In this document: piece by piece, positions 1-8,193 of the stretch | How the letters are laid out: the number at the start of each line of letters is the position of its first letter | Position numbering within the stretch: position 1 is the first letter of the stretch | Position numbers and translations under genes: made by a program | From: Streptosporangium subroseum | Lineage (GTDB): Bacteria; Actinomycetota; Actinomycetes; Streptosporangiales; Streptosporangiaceae | Length of the DNA: 64,000 nt | NCBI RefSeq assembly: GCF_900188345.1 | Contig: NZ_FZOD01000025.1 | Location: 1-64,000, forward strand | Direction of reading: 5' to 3' | Notes under the pieces: model-generated | Seen by the model: the letters and a program-made list of their open reading frames with translations, nothing else | What the model was told of the DNA's origin: nothing | Databases searched by the model: none

Positions 1-3
1 GCT

Positions 4-1128
4 CTAGAGCGCGAGGGTTTCGAGGTCCACGGAATCGGCCATGGCCTGGGCGCCTCTGTCATTGAGATGCATGCCATCACCGCCGTCCAGCGCGGGATGG
101 ATGTAGTCGGGGGCCGCGGGATTCTCAACGGCGCGAGCCACATCGAAGACCGCGTCGAACGCATCGGTGGTACGGATCCAGTCGTTCACCTCACGCCGGG
201 CGGCCAGGCCCGCAGGCGTACTGATCCCCGGGTAGGCGGCGCCCGCGAAGGGACCGATGGTGGCACCCAGAATCTTCAGATCGGCCGCGTGGGCGCGGTG
301 GGCCAGGGCCGTGAAGCCCTCGATCAGGGCACCGGCGGTAGCGGGAGGCTCACCGAGCATGCCGGGCAGGCCAAGATCGTTGATACCGAAGTGCACCAGC
401 ACATGGGTCAGGCCGGGAACCGAGAGCACGTCGCGGTCGAAGCGTGCCAGCGCGTGCTCGCCGACCTCGTCTGTCAGAAGGCGGTTTCCGGCGATGCCCT
501 GGTTGACGACCCACCCCCGCTGCAGGCGCCGGTTGAGGAAGTCCACAGAGCGGTTGTTCGCGCCGATGGTGGAGCCGACCCCCTCGAACCAGGAGTCGCC
601 GAACGCCACGGCGATCGCGGTGTCGTCCGGGGCGAGCACGTCGACGCCCGAGACGTAGAACCGGGCGTCCACCGGCTCGGCCTCGGAGAGTGCGGCGGAG
701 GTGACGTGGTTGCCGCTCACGATGTGCGCGGTCTGCATGGGTTTGTGGGAGGAGGTGGCCAGGCCGGTCTCCTGGGGGAGGTAGAGGCTGAGGACCAGGT
801 CGGCGCCGGAGGCGACGGACAGATCCATCGGGTCACTGGTGGCTTCTTGGCCGGGTGGGATGGTGAGGTTTTTGACGCCGTCGAAGGTGAGGGTGGCCTG
901 TCCGTGCTCGGTGGCGGCCGTCGCGGCGGCGATGGTCAGGGGGGTGCGGCCGTAGCGGTTTGTCAGGTGTATTCGGAGGCGTTCTCCGCCGCCGGCCATG
1001 TAAAGCACCTGACGTACCGTCTGGTCGGCGAAGCCGCGCGGTTGGGTGAGCTGGATCTGCTCGTAGGGACTGATCACGGCCGTACGGAAACCGGCTGTCC
1101 AGATCATGCTCATTCCATTCGTTGCCAT
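4..1128 (-). CDS. SGNH/GDSL-type esterase, two-domain, 374 aa
   Basis: The C-terminal half shows the SGNH hydrolase blocks in order: GDSW (nucleophile Ser) near residue 177, GIAGNRLL (block II Gly), HFGINDLG (block III Asn) and DGMHLND near the C-terminus carrying the catalytic Asp/His pair. Residues 1-155 form a beta-rich N-terminal domain as in actinobacterial two-domain SGNH esterases. There is no clear signal peptide, so it may be cytoplasmic. The substrate cannot be read from the sequence; ester or acetyl-sugar hydrolysis is the family expectation. ATG at 1128 is used, with in-frame ATGs five and seven codons later as alternatives. The stop at 4-6 lies just inside the window. A second two-domain SGNH gene is at 45428. 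Confidence 0.85.
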   Translation of the reverse strand: MATNGMSMIWTAGFRTAVISPYEQIQLTQPRGFADQTVRQVLYMAGGGERLRIHLTNRYGRTPLTIAAATAATEHGQATLTFDGVKNLTIPPGQEATSDPMDLSVASGADLVLSLYLPQETGLATSSHKPMQTAHIVSGNHVTSAALSEAEPVDARFYVSGVDVLAPDDTAIAVAFGDSWFEGVGSTIGANNRSVDFLNRRLQRGWVVNQGIAGNRLLTDEVGEHALARFDRDVLSVPGLTHVLVHFGINDLGLPGMLGEPPATAGALIEGFTALAHRAHAADLKILGATIGPFAGAAYPGISTPAGLAARREVNDWIRTTDAFDAVFDVARAVENPAAPDYIHPALDGGDGMHLNDRGAQAMADSVDLETLAL

Positions 1129-1143
1129 GGGGGATGTCGCCGC

Positions 1144-2079
1144 TCAGGCGGGGGTCAGTATGGTCTTTCCGGCCAGTCGTCCGGCGGCGGCCTCGTCGTG
1201 GACGGCGGCCAGGTCGGCCAGGGGACGCCGCTCGGCCACCTCGATCTTCAACTCGCCGGCGTCGACGCGGGTGACCAGTTCGGTGAGCTGGGTGGCGTCG
1301 CTGCGCGTGAGCACCCGCACCGTCCGCACCCCGCGCCCGGCGTCGTCGGGGCCGGGGGTGGTGGTGCTGACGAAGACCGCGCCGTCGGCGACCAGGTCGA
1401 CCAGCCGCGCGGTCTCCTGCGGACTGGTGGTAGCAAGGTTCAGCACCACGTCGAATCGCTGTCCGGCCACCGCCTCCAGAACGGGGGTGGAGGTGTAGTC
1501 GATGATCCGATCCGCGCCGTAGGAGCGGATGCGGTCGAGGCTGCGCGCACTGGCGGTCGCGGTCACACTGGCACCGGCCCGCTTGGCGAGCTGAACCGCG
1601 TATCCGCCGACCGCGCCGCCCGCGCCGTTGACCAGCACCGACTGCCCCGCCTTCACCTCGGCATGCTCGAACAGCGCCTGCCAGGCCGTCAGGCCGGACG
1701 ACGGCAGCGCCGCGGCGTCCGCGAGGTCGACCGTGCGCGGGGCGGCGGCCAGGATCTCGGCCGGGGCGGAGACGTACTCGGCGGCGGCACCGGGTGCGGT
1801 CATCGGCAGGAACGCCACCACCGCGTCTCCGGCCTGCCAGCCGCTGACCCCCTCGCCGACCTCGGTGATGACGCCGGCCACGTCGATGTTCGGAATGTGC
1901 GGGAAGGTCACCGGAAACACCTCCCGCAGGAAACCGGCGCGGATCACGGCGTCCACCGGGTTGAACGGGGTGCCGGCGACCTGCACCACCACCTGCCCCG
2001 CTCCCGCCACCGGACGGTCGGCGTCCTCGTAGACCAGGACGTCGCTGTCTCCGTAGGAGTGGTAACGCACTGCCTTCAT
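1144..2079 (-). CDS. Zinc-independent NADP-dependent MDR oxidoreductase (quinone oxidoreductase type)
   Basis: A 311-residue medium-chain dehydrogenase/reductase. An N-terminal GroES-like domain begins MKAVRYHSYG, and a Rossmann fold carries the nucleotide loop NGAGGAVGGYAVQLAK near residue 150. The structural and catalytic zinc cysteines of alcohol dehydrogenases are absent, as in quinone/enone reductases. ATG at 2079 is preferred over the longer reading because GAGGAG lies a few bases upstream. It is divergent from a MarR regulator, and its promoter region holds three copies of one inverted repeat. The enzyme is therefore probably induced by a phenolic or quinone-like effector of that regulator (inference). 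Confidence 0.88.
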   Translation of the reverse strand: MKAVRYHSYGDSDVLVYEDADRPVAGAGQVVVQVAGTPFNPVDAVIRAGFLREVFPVTFPHIPNIDVAGVITEVGEGVSGWQAGDAVVAFLPMTAPGAAAEYVSAPAEILAAAPRTVDLADAAALPSSGLTAWQALFEHAEVKAGQSVLVNGAGGAVGGYAVQLAKRAGASVTATASARSLDRIRSYGADRIIDYTSTPVLEAVAGQRFDVVLNLATTSPQETARLVDLVADGAVFVSTTTPGPDDAGRGVRTVRVLTRSDATQLTELVTRVDAGELKIEVAERRPLADLAAVHDEAAAGRLAGKTILTPA

Positions 2080-2095
2080 GATCTCTCCTCGCTCG

Positions 2096-2115
2096 ATGCT
2101 TTGGAATTGAAGCAT
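2096..2115. promoter_or_regulatory. Candidate MarR operator, copy 1
   Basis: Inverted repeat with perfect arms ATGCTT and AAGCAT around GGAATTGA. It lies 16 bases upstream of the oxidoreductase start and is the first of three related sites in this intergenic region. Confidence 0.6.
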
Positions 2116-2129
2116 GTGGCGACAGTAAC

Positions 2130-2149
2130 TTGCTTCAACTTCAAAGCAA
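2130..2149. promoter_or_regulatory. Candidate MarR operator, copy 2
   Basis: Inverted repeat with arms TTGCTT and AAGCAA separated by eight bases, the same architecture as the site at 2096-2115. The centres of the two sites are 34 bp apart, about three helical turns. Confidence 0.6.
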
Positions 2150-2179
2150 TACCCATCGGACGAGTGACCTTCCTCACAG

Positions 2180-2196
2180 TGCTTTGAATTCGAACA
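2180..2196. promoter_or_regulatory. Candidate MarR operator, copy 3
   Basis: TGCTTTGAATTCGAACA shares the TGCTTtgaaTT core of the other two sites and contains the palindrome TTGAATTCGAA apart from one end base. It ends 14 bases before the marR ATG, a position suited to autorepression. Confidence 0.5.
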
Positions 2197-2210
2197 TATA
2201 CGGTGGGGGC

Positions 2211-2744
2211 ATGACCGACACCCGCCCCGCCCCCGACGCCGACGCCGGTCAGGCGCTCGATCCCCAGCAGCTGGGGGCCTACTTTGTGCTCATGGAAGCC
2301 GTCAGCCTGCTCCAGCACCAGGTCGAACAGCAGCTACGTACCGAGGGCGACATCAGCTACGTGCAGTTCCAGCTCCTGGCCCGCCTCGCTCACGCGCCCG
2401 GCCACCTGACCATGACGCAGCTGGCCGACGGCGTCGTCTACAGCCGTAGCGGCCTGACCTACCAGGCCGGCCTGCTGGAAAAGGCCGGTCTCATCACTCG
2501 CGGCCCCAGCCCCGACGACGAGCGCGCCACCCTGGTCGCCATCACCGGAAACGGCCGGGCTCTCTTGGACAGCGTTCTGCCCGGCCATATCCAGGTCACC
2601 CGCAGCCTGCTGTTCGACCCCCTGACCGGCGACGACCTGCACCACCTCGGCGACATCATGACCCGCGTCCGCGACCACATGCGCACCCAGCCACCCCGCT
2701 CCGCCGCCCCCCGCAAACGCCGCCCCAGCTCGACGCAGGCCTGA
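2211..2744 (+). CDS. MarR family transcriptional regulator, 177 aa
   Basis: The winged-helix core is visible: VQFQLLARLAHAPGHLTMTQ, then a recognition helix around SRSGLTYQAGLLEKAGLI, and the wing GPSPDDERATLVAITGNG typical of MarR proteins. The reading can extend upstream to a TTG at 2130, but ATG at 2211 preceded by GGTGGGGG is the likely start. The C-terminus is an Arg/Ser/Pro-rich tail. It is divergent from the MDR oxidoreductase, with three matching inverted repeats between them. Autoregulation and control of that enzyme are inferred from this layout; the ligand is unknown. Confidence 0.9.
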   Translation: MTDTRPAPDADAGQALDPQQLGAYFVLMEAVSLLQHQVEQQLRTEGDISYVQFQLLARLAHAPGHLTMTQLADGVVYSRSGLTYQAGLLEKAGLITRGPSPDDERATLVAITGNGRALLDSVLPGHIQVTRSLLFDPLTGDDLHHLGDIMTRVRDHMRTQPPRSAAPRKRRPSSTQA

Positions 2745-2797
2745 ACCGGAATCCCAACCCGGCGCGTCCTTGTCTCGGAGAGCGTTACGGTCGCGTC

Positions 2798-3448
2798 ATG
2801 CATGATGTCCGGATGATGAGGATCGAGACGCCGTGGGGGCCCTGGGAAGCTGCGCCGCTTGGCGAGGTCGTCGCGCTGATGCGCGGGCTGGCCGTGCCGT
2901 GGTGGGTGAGTGGCGGGTACGCGATCGAGCTGGCTGTGGGCCATTCGTATCGCGAGCACGGGGACGTGGATCTCGCACTGCTGCGTCGGGATCAGCTCGC
3001 CGTCCGGCGGCTGCTGGACGGCTGGGATGTTCATGCCGCGGTCGTGGCCGGGACGCTGCTGCCGTGGACGCTGGACGAGGTGCTGCCCGAGCAGGCGCAC
3101 GACATCTGGGTGCGCGAGCATCCGGACGGGCCATGGCGGTTTCAGCTCATGCTGGACGAGGCCGATGGGGAAGAATGGATCTATCGGCGTGACCCTCGGA
3201 TCCGCCGCCCGCTGGCCGGGCTGACCATCGAAGACGACGGTTTCCACCGGCTTGCCCCAGAGGTTCAACTGCTTTACAAGGCCACGGACACGCGGCCGAA
3301 GGACGAGGCCGATTTCGAGGCGGTTCTCCCGCTGCTGAGCGACGAGCAACGGCGCTGGCTGGACGAGGCGCTGGAGATCGAACACACCGCACATCCCTGG
3401 CGCGAGCGCCTGAACCACCCCGGCTGCGACATTCCGGCGGCGCCATGA
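2798..3448 (+). CDS. Nucleotidyltransferase, aminoglycoside 2''-adenylyltransferase-like
   Basis: A 216-residue protein. The segment WWVSGGYAIELAVG followed by HGDVDLALLRRD carries the nucleotidyltransferase GG/GS loop and a D-x-D metal-binding pair, as in the ANT(2'')-type family. Similar genes are common and often uncharacterised in soil actinomycetes, so a resistance function is only a family-based possibility. The ATG at 2798 has a weak ribosome site; in-frame ATGs 15 and 18 bases downstream are alternatives. The gene stands alone, and a truncated fragment of another nucleotidyltransferase-like gene is at 44019. Confidence 0.75.
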   Translation: MHDVRMMRIETPWGPWEAAPLGEVVALMRGLAVPWWVSGGYAIELAVGHSYREHGDVDLALLRRDQLAVRRLLDGWDVHAAVVAGTLLPWTLDEVLPEQAHDIWVREHPDGPWRFQLMLDEADGEEWIYRRDPRIRRPLAGLTIEDDGFHRLAPEVQLLYKATDTRPKDEADFEAVLPLLSDEQRRWLDEALEIEHTAHPWRERLNHPGCDIPAAP

Positions 3449-3707
3449 TCCATGAGTTGGACTGCGACGGCAGCGGATCCCCCTGGTGGCGAGCAGCACT
3501 TCGATGCTCTCCTCTACAGCAAGGACCTGGGTGTTACCGCATTCCCCGGCTGGACCCGTCAGCGGTCCAGCGGGTTGGCCTCGATGCGCTCGGCGACGCC
3601 CGCGTGGACGAACGCGGGCTCCCAGACTGTCCGGTTTCCGCTCCGCCTGATCCCTGAAGCACGCGGCGAACACCGCGCCTGGAAATTACGGACCGGTGGT
3701 CCCGGGA
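3449..3707. other. Spacer with a possible short coding remnant
   Basis: No intact gene is visible. On the minus strand a short frame ending near 3561 reads VWEPAFVHAGVAERIEANP before a stop, which looks like the C-terminal end of some protein. The family is not recognised and it may be chance. Confidence 0.25.
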
Positions 3708-4517
3708 TCACGGCTTGCGCGCCACCGCGCCATACGCGTCAATCGGCTCGGCGTCGCCGACGTCTGCCCGCCAAAGAGTGATCGGCGCCAGCCCGGGGTC
3801 CACCATCTCCAGTCCCTCGAAGTACTGGCCGATCTCCTCCAGACTGCGCAGGTTGTAGGGGACGGCTCCGGTTTCCGCGAGCTTCTCACCACCCTCGTTA
3901 ACGGCCTCGCCGGTGTCGGTGCTGTCCCATGCCACCAGGTAACTGCCGGAGGGGACCTCCGCCATCACCCGCGCCACGATGGAACGCAACTCGTCGAAGT
4001 CGGCGACGTAGCCGAGCACGCCCATGAACATGACCACGATCGGCTTGGTGAAGTCGAGCACGTTACGAGCATCGGCGATGATCACGTCCGGGTCGTGCAG
4101 ATCGGCGTCCACGTAGGTGGTCACCCCCTCGGGGGTGGTGTTGACCAGCAGCGCGCGGGCGTGCGCCAGCACCAGCGGGTCGTTGTCGACGTAGACGATG
4201 CGGGACTCGGGCACGTGCCGCTGAGCGATCTCATGGGTGTTCTGCATCGTCGGCAGCCCCGTGCCGATGTCGAGGAACTGATGCATCCCGACCTCACCGG
4301 CCAGGAAGCTCACCGCACGGATAAGGAACTGACGCGACTCCTTGGCCGTCGTGACGATATCCGGATATACCTCGGCGACCGCATCCCCGGCCGCACGGTC
4401 CACCGCGTAGTTGTCCTTGCCGCCCATCCAGTAATTCCAGATCCGCGCCGCATGCGGTACGTCAAACCGGATCTCGGACGCTGACCCTGCGCGCGGGTTA
4501 TACGGCCCATCAGTCAT
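3708..4517 (-). CDS. SAM-dependent methyltransferase of the DUF574 family
   Basis: 269 residues beginning MTDGPYNPRAGSASEIRFD. The family hallmark HAARIWNYWMGGKDNYAVDR is near residue 30. The SAM-binding segment FLDIGTGLPTMQNTHE follows, then VYVDNDPLVLAHARALL. These Methyltransf_19 (DUF574) proteins are abundant in Streptomyces and relatives and their substrates are mostly unknown. ATG at 4517 is chosen over an upstream start because GGAG lies eight bases before it. It has no evident operon partner. Domain identification is firm; function beyond methyl transfer is not known. Confidence 0.88.
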   Translation of the reverse strand: MTDGPYNPRAGSASEIRFDVPHAARIWNYWMGGKDNYAVDRAAGDAVAEVYPDIVTTAKESRQFLIRAVSFLAGEVGMHQFLDIGTGLPTMQNTHEIAQRHVPESRIVYVDNDPLVLAHARALLVNTTPEGVTTYVDADLHDPDVIIADARNVLDFTKPIVVMFMGVLGYVADFDELRSIVARVMAEVPSGSYLVAWDSTDTGEAVNEGGEKLAETGAVPYNLRSLEEIGQYFEGLEMVDPGLAPITLWRADVGDAEPIDAYGAVARKP

Positions 4518-4699
4518 GTTCAGGCTCCATATATAACGATCATGGGAAACGCAAAGGATCATACACTTTGCTCATATTTCAGGATGGAATTTCCCCATTC
4601 GCCGCATCTACGGTCCCGAGAAGGAAGCTCTCGGCGTCCTTGCGATCGACATCGAACTCCTTGACCCGCCAACCGGCCACCGGCACAATCCCGCCTGAG

Positions 4700-5656
4700 T
4701 CAGGGCGGGGTGCCGGCGGCGGACTCCACGAGCCGGGCGGCCAGGGCCCTGACCTCCTCGCGCAGTTCGTCCGGGGTGATCACGGTGAACGGCCAGCCGA
4801 GGCCGGCCAGCATCTGTGCCATCCCGTCCAGTCGCTCGGCCCTGGTGGTCAGCAGCACCCCGTCGGGGGTCTCGGCCAGCCTCGCCGCCGAGGCCGGAAC
4901 CCGCCTGGCCGCCTCCTCCAGGGTGACGGTCAGCAGCACCTTCACCTCATGCCGGTACGGCACCGCCGACAACGACCCGACCACGTGCGCCACCGGGTCG
5001 AAGCCGTCGGGGGCGTCGAACACCCGCTCGGTGCGCGCGGCGCTCGCCACCCGATCGACCCGGAAGGTCCGTACCTCCCCGCTGTCATGGTCGAAGCCGG
5101 CGACATACCAGCGCCCGGCGTGGAAGACGAGGCCGTAGGGGTCCAGGTCACGCTCGGAGGCGTCTCCGCGCCAGGACCGGTAGGTCAGCCGTAGGGTGAC
5201 CCGGTTCCGGGCGGCGTCGGCGAGCGCGAGCAGCGGCCCGGCCTGCGGCGCGCTCGCCCGCGTCACGGCCCCGGTGTGGCCCAGCGTCGCCGGCACCGCG
5301 TCGACGCGCTCGCGCAGCGGCCCCGGGAGCACCCGCTGGATCTTGGCCAGCGCGCTCTCGGTCGCCGTCTCCCCCACCGCCAGCCCGGTCCGCCGTCCGG
5401 CCATCAGCCCCAGCACCACGGCCGTGGCCTCGTCGTCGGTGAGCATGAGCGGCGGCAGCTTGTAGCCGGGCAGGAGGCGGTAACCGCCGTAGCGGCCCCG
5501 CTCGGCCTCCACGGGCACCCCGATCTCCGACAGCCTCACCGCGTAGCGGCGCACCGTCCGCTCGTCGACCTCCAGCCGGGCGGCGAGCTCCGGACCGGTC
5601 AGGCCGGGGGCGGCCTGCAGCAACTCCAGCAGCGCGAGCACTCGGGTGACGGTCAT
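4700..5656 (-). CDS. YafY/WYL-type transcriptional regulator
   Basis: 318 residues. The N-terminal helix-turn-helix is seen in GPELAARLEVDERTVRRYA. The middle WYL domain includes YRSWRGDASERDLDPYGLVF and WYVAGFDHDSGEVRTFRVDR, and a C-terminal WCX-like extension ends the protein. WYL proteins sense small ligands and control neighbouring genes. This one is divergent from an alpha/beta hydrolase with an 81-bp gap, so the hydrolase is the likely target. The ATG at 5656 with GAGGATC just upstream is preferred over a TTG one codon earlier. Confidence 0.87.
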   Translation of the reverse strand: MTVTRVLALLELLQAAPGLTGPELAARLEVDERTVRRYAVRLSEIGVPVEAERGRYGGYRLLPGYKLPPLMLTDDEATAVVLGLMAGRRTGLAVGETATESALAKIQRVLPGPLRERVDAVPATLGHTGAVTRASAPQAGPLLALADAARNRVTLRLTYRSWRGDASERDLDPYGLVFHAGRWYVAGFDHDSGEVRTFRVDRVASAARTERVFDAPDGFDPVAHVVGSLSAVPYRHEVKVLLTVTLEEAARRVPASAARLAETPDGVLLTTRAERLDGMAQMLAGLGWPFTVITPDELREEVRALAARLVESAAGTPP

Positions 5657-5737
5657 CAAAGATCCTCAAAAATCAGGGCCGATTCTGTCCGGATTCAATT
5701 TTAGGGTAAAGCCAAGCGACAGAGGAGAGATCGAAAA

Positions 5738-6484
5738 ATGAGCACATATGTTCTGGTCCCCGGCTTCTGGCTCGGTGCGTGGGCCTGGGAGAAGGTCGCC
5801 CGGCCGCTGCGCGAGGCCGGTCACGACGTCCACGCGGTGACCCTCACCGGACTCGGTGACCGGGTGCACCTGGCCGGGCCCGGCGTTGACCTGGAGACCC
5901 ACATCCAGGACATCGTCAACGTCATCGTCTTCGCGGATCTGCACGAGGTGATCCTCGTCGGCCACAGCGGAGCGGGCACCCCGATCACGGGAGTGGCCGA
6001 CCGGATCCCCGAGCGCGTCGCCCGAGTGGTCTACGTCGACAGCGGCCCACCGGCCGAAGGCATGACCCAGATGGACCTCAACGAGCCCGATTGGCAGGCC
6101 TTCATCGAGCGGCGGGTCGCCGAGCAGGGCGAGGGGAAGGGCTACCCGCTCATCTCCTGGGAGGAGCAGGAGCGGGCCGGGGCCAGTCTGGAGGGCCTTG
6201 GCGAGGCCGAGCGCGCGTGGTTCGCCTCCCGCGCGACGCCCCAGCCGTACGGCACCATGACCCAGCCGCTGATCCTCACGGGCGGCGCGGACAAGCTGCC
6301 CAAAACGCTCATAGCGTGCTCGTTCCCACTGGAGCAGGTCCACGCCATGATCGCCGCCGGCCATCCTTTCTTCGCGGCGCTCGCCGGACCGGAGTGGAGT
6401 TTCGACGCGGTGCCCACCGGCCATTGGCCGATGTTCTCCAAGCCCGCGGAGACCGCGGCCGCTCTCGCCGCGCTGTCGGGCTGA
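5738..6484 (+). CDS. Alpha/beta hydrolase, 248 aa
   Basis: Starts MSTYVLVPGFWLGAWAWEKV, the N-terminal oxyanion-region motif of small EstX/salicylate-esterase-like hydrolases. The nucleophile elbow is GHSGAG near residue 82, an acid residue follows in the central part, and the catalytic His lies in PTGHWPMF near the C-terminus. No signal peptide is present, so it is cytoplasmic. An AGAGGAGAG ribosome site precedes the ATG. It is divergent from the WYL regulator, which probably controls it (inference). The substrate is unknown. Confidence 0.87.
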   Translation: MSTYVLVPGFWLGAWAWEKVARPLREAGHDVHAVTLTGLGDRVHLAGPGVDLETHIQDIVNVIVFADLHEVILVGHSGAGTPITGVADRIPERVARVVYVDSGPPAEGMTQMDLNEPDWQAFIERRVAEQGEGKGYPLISWEEQERAGASLEGLGEAERAWFASRATPQPYGTMTQPLILTGGADKLPKTLIACSFPLEQVHAMIAAGHPFFAALAGPEWSFDAVPTGHWPMFSKPAETAAALAALSG

Positions 6485-6501
6485 ACTCCGGCGGTCGAGT
6501 G

Positions 6502-6538
6502 CCGGGAGGGAGCGCGGTCCGTCCGCCCTCCCTCCCGG
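6502..6538 (+). terminator. Hairpin downstream of the alpha/beta hydrolase
   Basis: Perfect 11-bp stem, CCGGGAGGGAG at 6502-6512 pairing with CTCCCTCCCGG at 6528-6538, with a 15-base loop. It lies 18 bases after the hydrolase stop. There is no U-tract, which is usual for high-GC actinomycetes. Confidence 0.65.
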
Positions 6539-6574
6539 TCCGGCGCCTGTCGTTCCGTTGCGCCGGATGCGTCT

Positions 6575-6670
6575 CATCCCCGGAGACGTGCGGGAATCCT
6601 CCGCCCGGGCCCGGCGCTTGGTCCGCACACTTCATCCCTGGAGACGGGCAGAAATCCCCCGCCCGCTCGG
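6575..6670. repeat. Degenerate direct repeat, 58-bp offset
   Basis: CATCCCCGGAGACGTGCGGG at 6575 and CATCCCTGGAGACGGGCAGA at 6633 begin two diverged copies that continue through AATCC and CCGCCCG. The 58-bp offset is similar in scale to the gene-end repeats at 8.1, 10.5 and 11.6 kb. Confidence 0.5.
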
Positions 6671-6801
6671 CACCTGCCGTCCGGCTGTGCCGGCCGTCAC
6701 CCACAAGCAGTTCATCATTGTGTAATGACATGACTACTTAGAGTTACTAGGATGACGGAGGATCGGTCAGGGACGACAGCGAACGGATTCGAGGGGCCAC
6801 A

Positions 6802-7200
6802 GTGAGAGCAAACGTTCAGAGGGCACGCGTCGCAGCGGCGGCGGCCGCCATCGGGCTTCTGTGCGCGGGGTTCAGCGCGCCGGCGCAAGCGGAGCCGAAT
6901 TCCTCCGCCGAGCGGTCCGCGGCGCTGCAGCGCGCGGACGAGAACTGCGGGAACGGCGAGATCTGCTTCTGGCACGACAGAAACTACTCGGGCACCCCTT
7001 GGCGCTGGACGCCCGGGAGCGGCTATCGCGACATGCCGTCCAACCTGCACGACCACGTCTACTCGTTCAAAGCGAACGCCTCCGGCTGCTTCATCGACTG
7101 GAATCCACAGGAGAAGCGCGCGGTAAGCAACGGCGACTACGCCAAGGCCTACGACACCAACTTCGGCAAGAGGATCGACGCCGTGGGTCCCACCTGCTGA
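6802..7200 (+). CDS. Secreted peptidase-inhibitor family I36-like protein
   Basis: 132 residues with a GTG start behind GAGGGG. A cleavable signal peptide (hydrophobic run AAAAAAIGLLCAGF, cleavage near AQA) precedes a small domain. The mature part contains CGNGEICFWHDRNYSGTPW and DMPSNLHDHVYSFKAN, the Cys-framed beta-sandwich pattern of the I36 inhibitor family typified by SMPI, with further cysteines at SGCFIDW and the C-terminus. It is expected outside the cell as a protease inhibitor or a structural homologue. A clear hairpin follows at 7217. Confidence 0.75.
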   Translation: MRANVQRARVAAAAAAIGLLCAGFSAPAQAEPNSSAERSAALQRADENCGNGEICFWHDRNYSGTPWRWTPGSGYRDMPSNLHDHVYSFKANASGCFIDWNPQEKRAVSNGDYAKAYDTNFGKRIDAVGPTC

Positions 7201-7502
7201 TCGAGCCGACGACCCGATCGGGTGGGCATCCCCACCCGGTCAGAGGGCGACCGGTGACCTTCGCCGCGCCACGGGGGCCGTGGCCGGTCAGGATTGTCCA
7301 TCGTCGCCGACGAACACAAGAGCGTCGTCGCGCATTGTAGTTATTCATGTGCTTAAAGTGATATGGCCTGGTCGGACGCCATCGCGACTCCCACGCACCA
7401 GCACGTGCCGGGGACAGATGGCGTGCCGATGCCGGGGACACACGCCACCGGCCCATGTCACACCACGTGCCGGGGCCCAGCGCCAAGACAGAGGAGCCCC
7501 TT
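7201..7502. other. Intergenic region upstream of a small secreted protein
   Basis: About 300 bp. It holds a terminator hairpin (7217-7240), an AT-richer probable promoter near 7335-7370, and two copies of CACGTGCCGGGG (around 7412 and 7464) with a partial copy between them. No gene is supported. Confidence 0.5.
7217..7240 (+). terminator. Hairpin after the I36-like gene
   Basis: CGGGTGGG at 7219-7226 pairs with CCCACCCG at 7231-7238 around CATC, with wobble extension to 7217/7240. It lies 16 bases after the stop codon. Confidence 0.6.
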
Positions 7503-7826
7503 ATGTCCCGTATATACCGCGCCGCTCTGGCCACGGCCACCACAGCCGCCGCGATCGCCATTCCATTCGCCCTCACGCCCGCCGCCCACGCCGACATTCC
7601 ACCAGCCCACTACAAATGTGCCGGCGGACCGGTCCCCGGACCGGGATTCACCGTCGACCGCCTCGAGCCCGTGGTCAAGGGAAGCGAGTGCACGGTCAAT
7701 CCTCGTGGCACGGCGAACGTCATCGGCTTCAGCTCCAAGCGCTCCCCCGTCTACAAATGCGCCTCGGTCCAGTTCCCCAGCAAACTCGGCATGGTCATGG
7801 GCCAGTCCTGCAGAAGGCTGCGCTGA
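7503..7826 (+). CDS. Small secreted four-cysteine protein of unknown function
   Basis: 107 residues with ATG at 7503 behind AGAGGAGCCCC. The signal peptide is SRIYRAALATATTAAAIAI followed by a cleavage site around AHA. The mature chain has four cysteines spaced as two pairs (KCAGG, SECTV, KCASV, QSCRR), which suggests two disulfides, and a basic C-terminus. No family is recognised. It follows the I36-like gene in the same direction after 302 bp and probably has its own promoter. An extracellular role is inferred from the signal peptide only. Confidence 0.65.
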   Translation: MSRIYRAALATATTAAAIAIPFALTPAAHADIPPAHYKCAGGPVPGPGFTVDRLEPVVKGSECTVNPRGTANVIGFSSKRSPVYKCASVQFPSKLGMVMGQSCRRLR

Positions 7827-8190
7827 ACCTCACCGCTCCCACCCCGGCGAGCGGCACGCCGAGCGTCCGCCCGGACCACCCGTGAACGGCTTCCCCTCCA
7901 GCGGCCGTCTCGGGCCTTCTCCCCGCGGGCGCCTTATGGATGACCATGATCGAAATACCGTAGGCGTCGATCGGCTCGCTGGAGAACGGTAACGATCCGC
8001 CGGGCGGACGGTGGCCGCCCGGCGATTACCCACAATGGCCGGCTCTGAGCCGGACCGCCCGGGGATCGCCAGACGGTCAGGGGATCGACATGCGGCCAGA
8101 GAGTGCACGGGCGGTCAGGGGATCACAGGTGGTCGGCGAGGTGCTCGGGCGGTCAGGAAATCGTGTGCGGCCGGAAAGTCGCGCGGGCGG
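7827..8190. other. Intergenic region dominated by a gene-end repeat array
   Basis: No gene is supported. The right part (8074-8193) is a 38-bp-period tandem array that starts at the stop codon of the minus-strand lipase. The left part is GC-rich with no recognised content. Confidence 0.6.
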
Positions 8191-8193
8191 TCA
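8074..8193. repeat. 38-bp tandem repeat array at a gene 3' end
   Basis: The heptamer CGGTCAG occurs at 8074, 8112, 8150 and 8188, exactly 38 bp apart each time. Conserved flanks include GGGATC after it and a CGGG before the next copy. The last copy contains the stop codon (8191-8193) of the minus-strand lipase gene, so the array looks like repeated copies of that gene end. Confidence 0.8.

Larger units (their letters stand above)
6485..6801. other. Intergenic region with terminator and a duplicated segment
   Basis: About 317 bp without a gene. It contains a strong hairpin at 6502-6538, a 58-bp-offset direct repeat at 6575-6670, and an AT-richer stretch around 6715-6760 that probably includes the promoter of the downstream secreted protein. 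Confidence 0.6.

Noticed and set aside
67..2187. Very long open frame (706 codons) on the plus strand opposite the SGNH and MDR genes
   Set aside because: It is a GC-rich antisense shadow: Gly/Arg/His-rich, no domain pattern, and it covers two well-supported genes and the operator region.
8074..8193. CRISPR array
   Set aside because: Units are contiguous at 38 bp with diverged interiors and no unique spacers between identical repeats; no cas genes are present.
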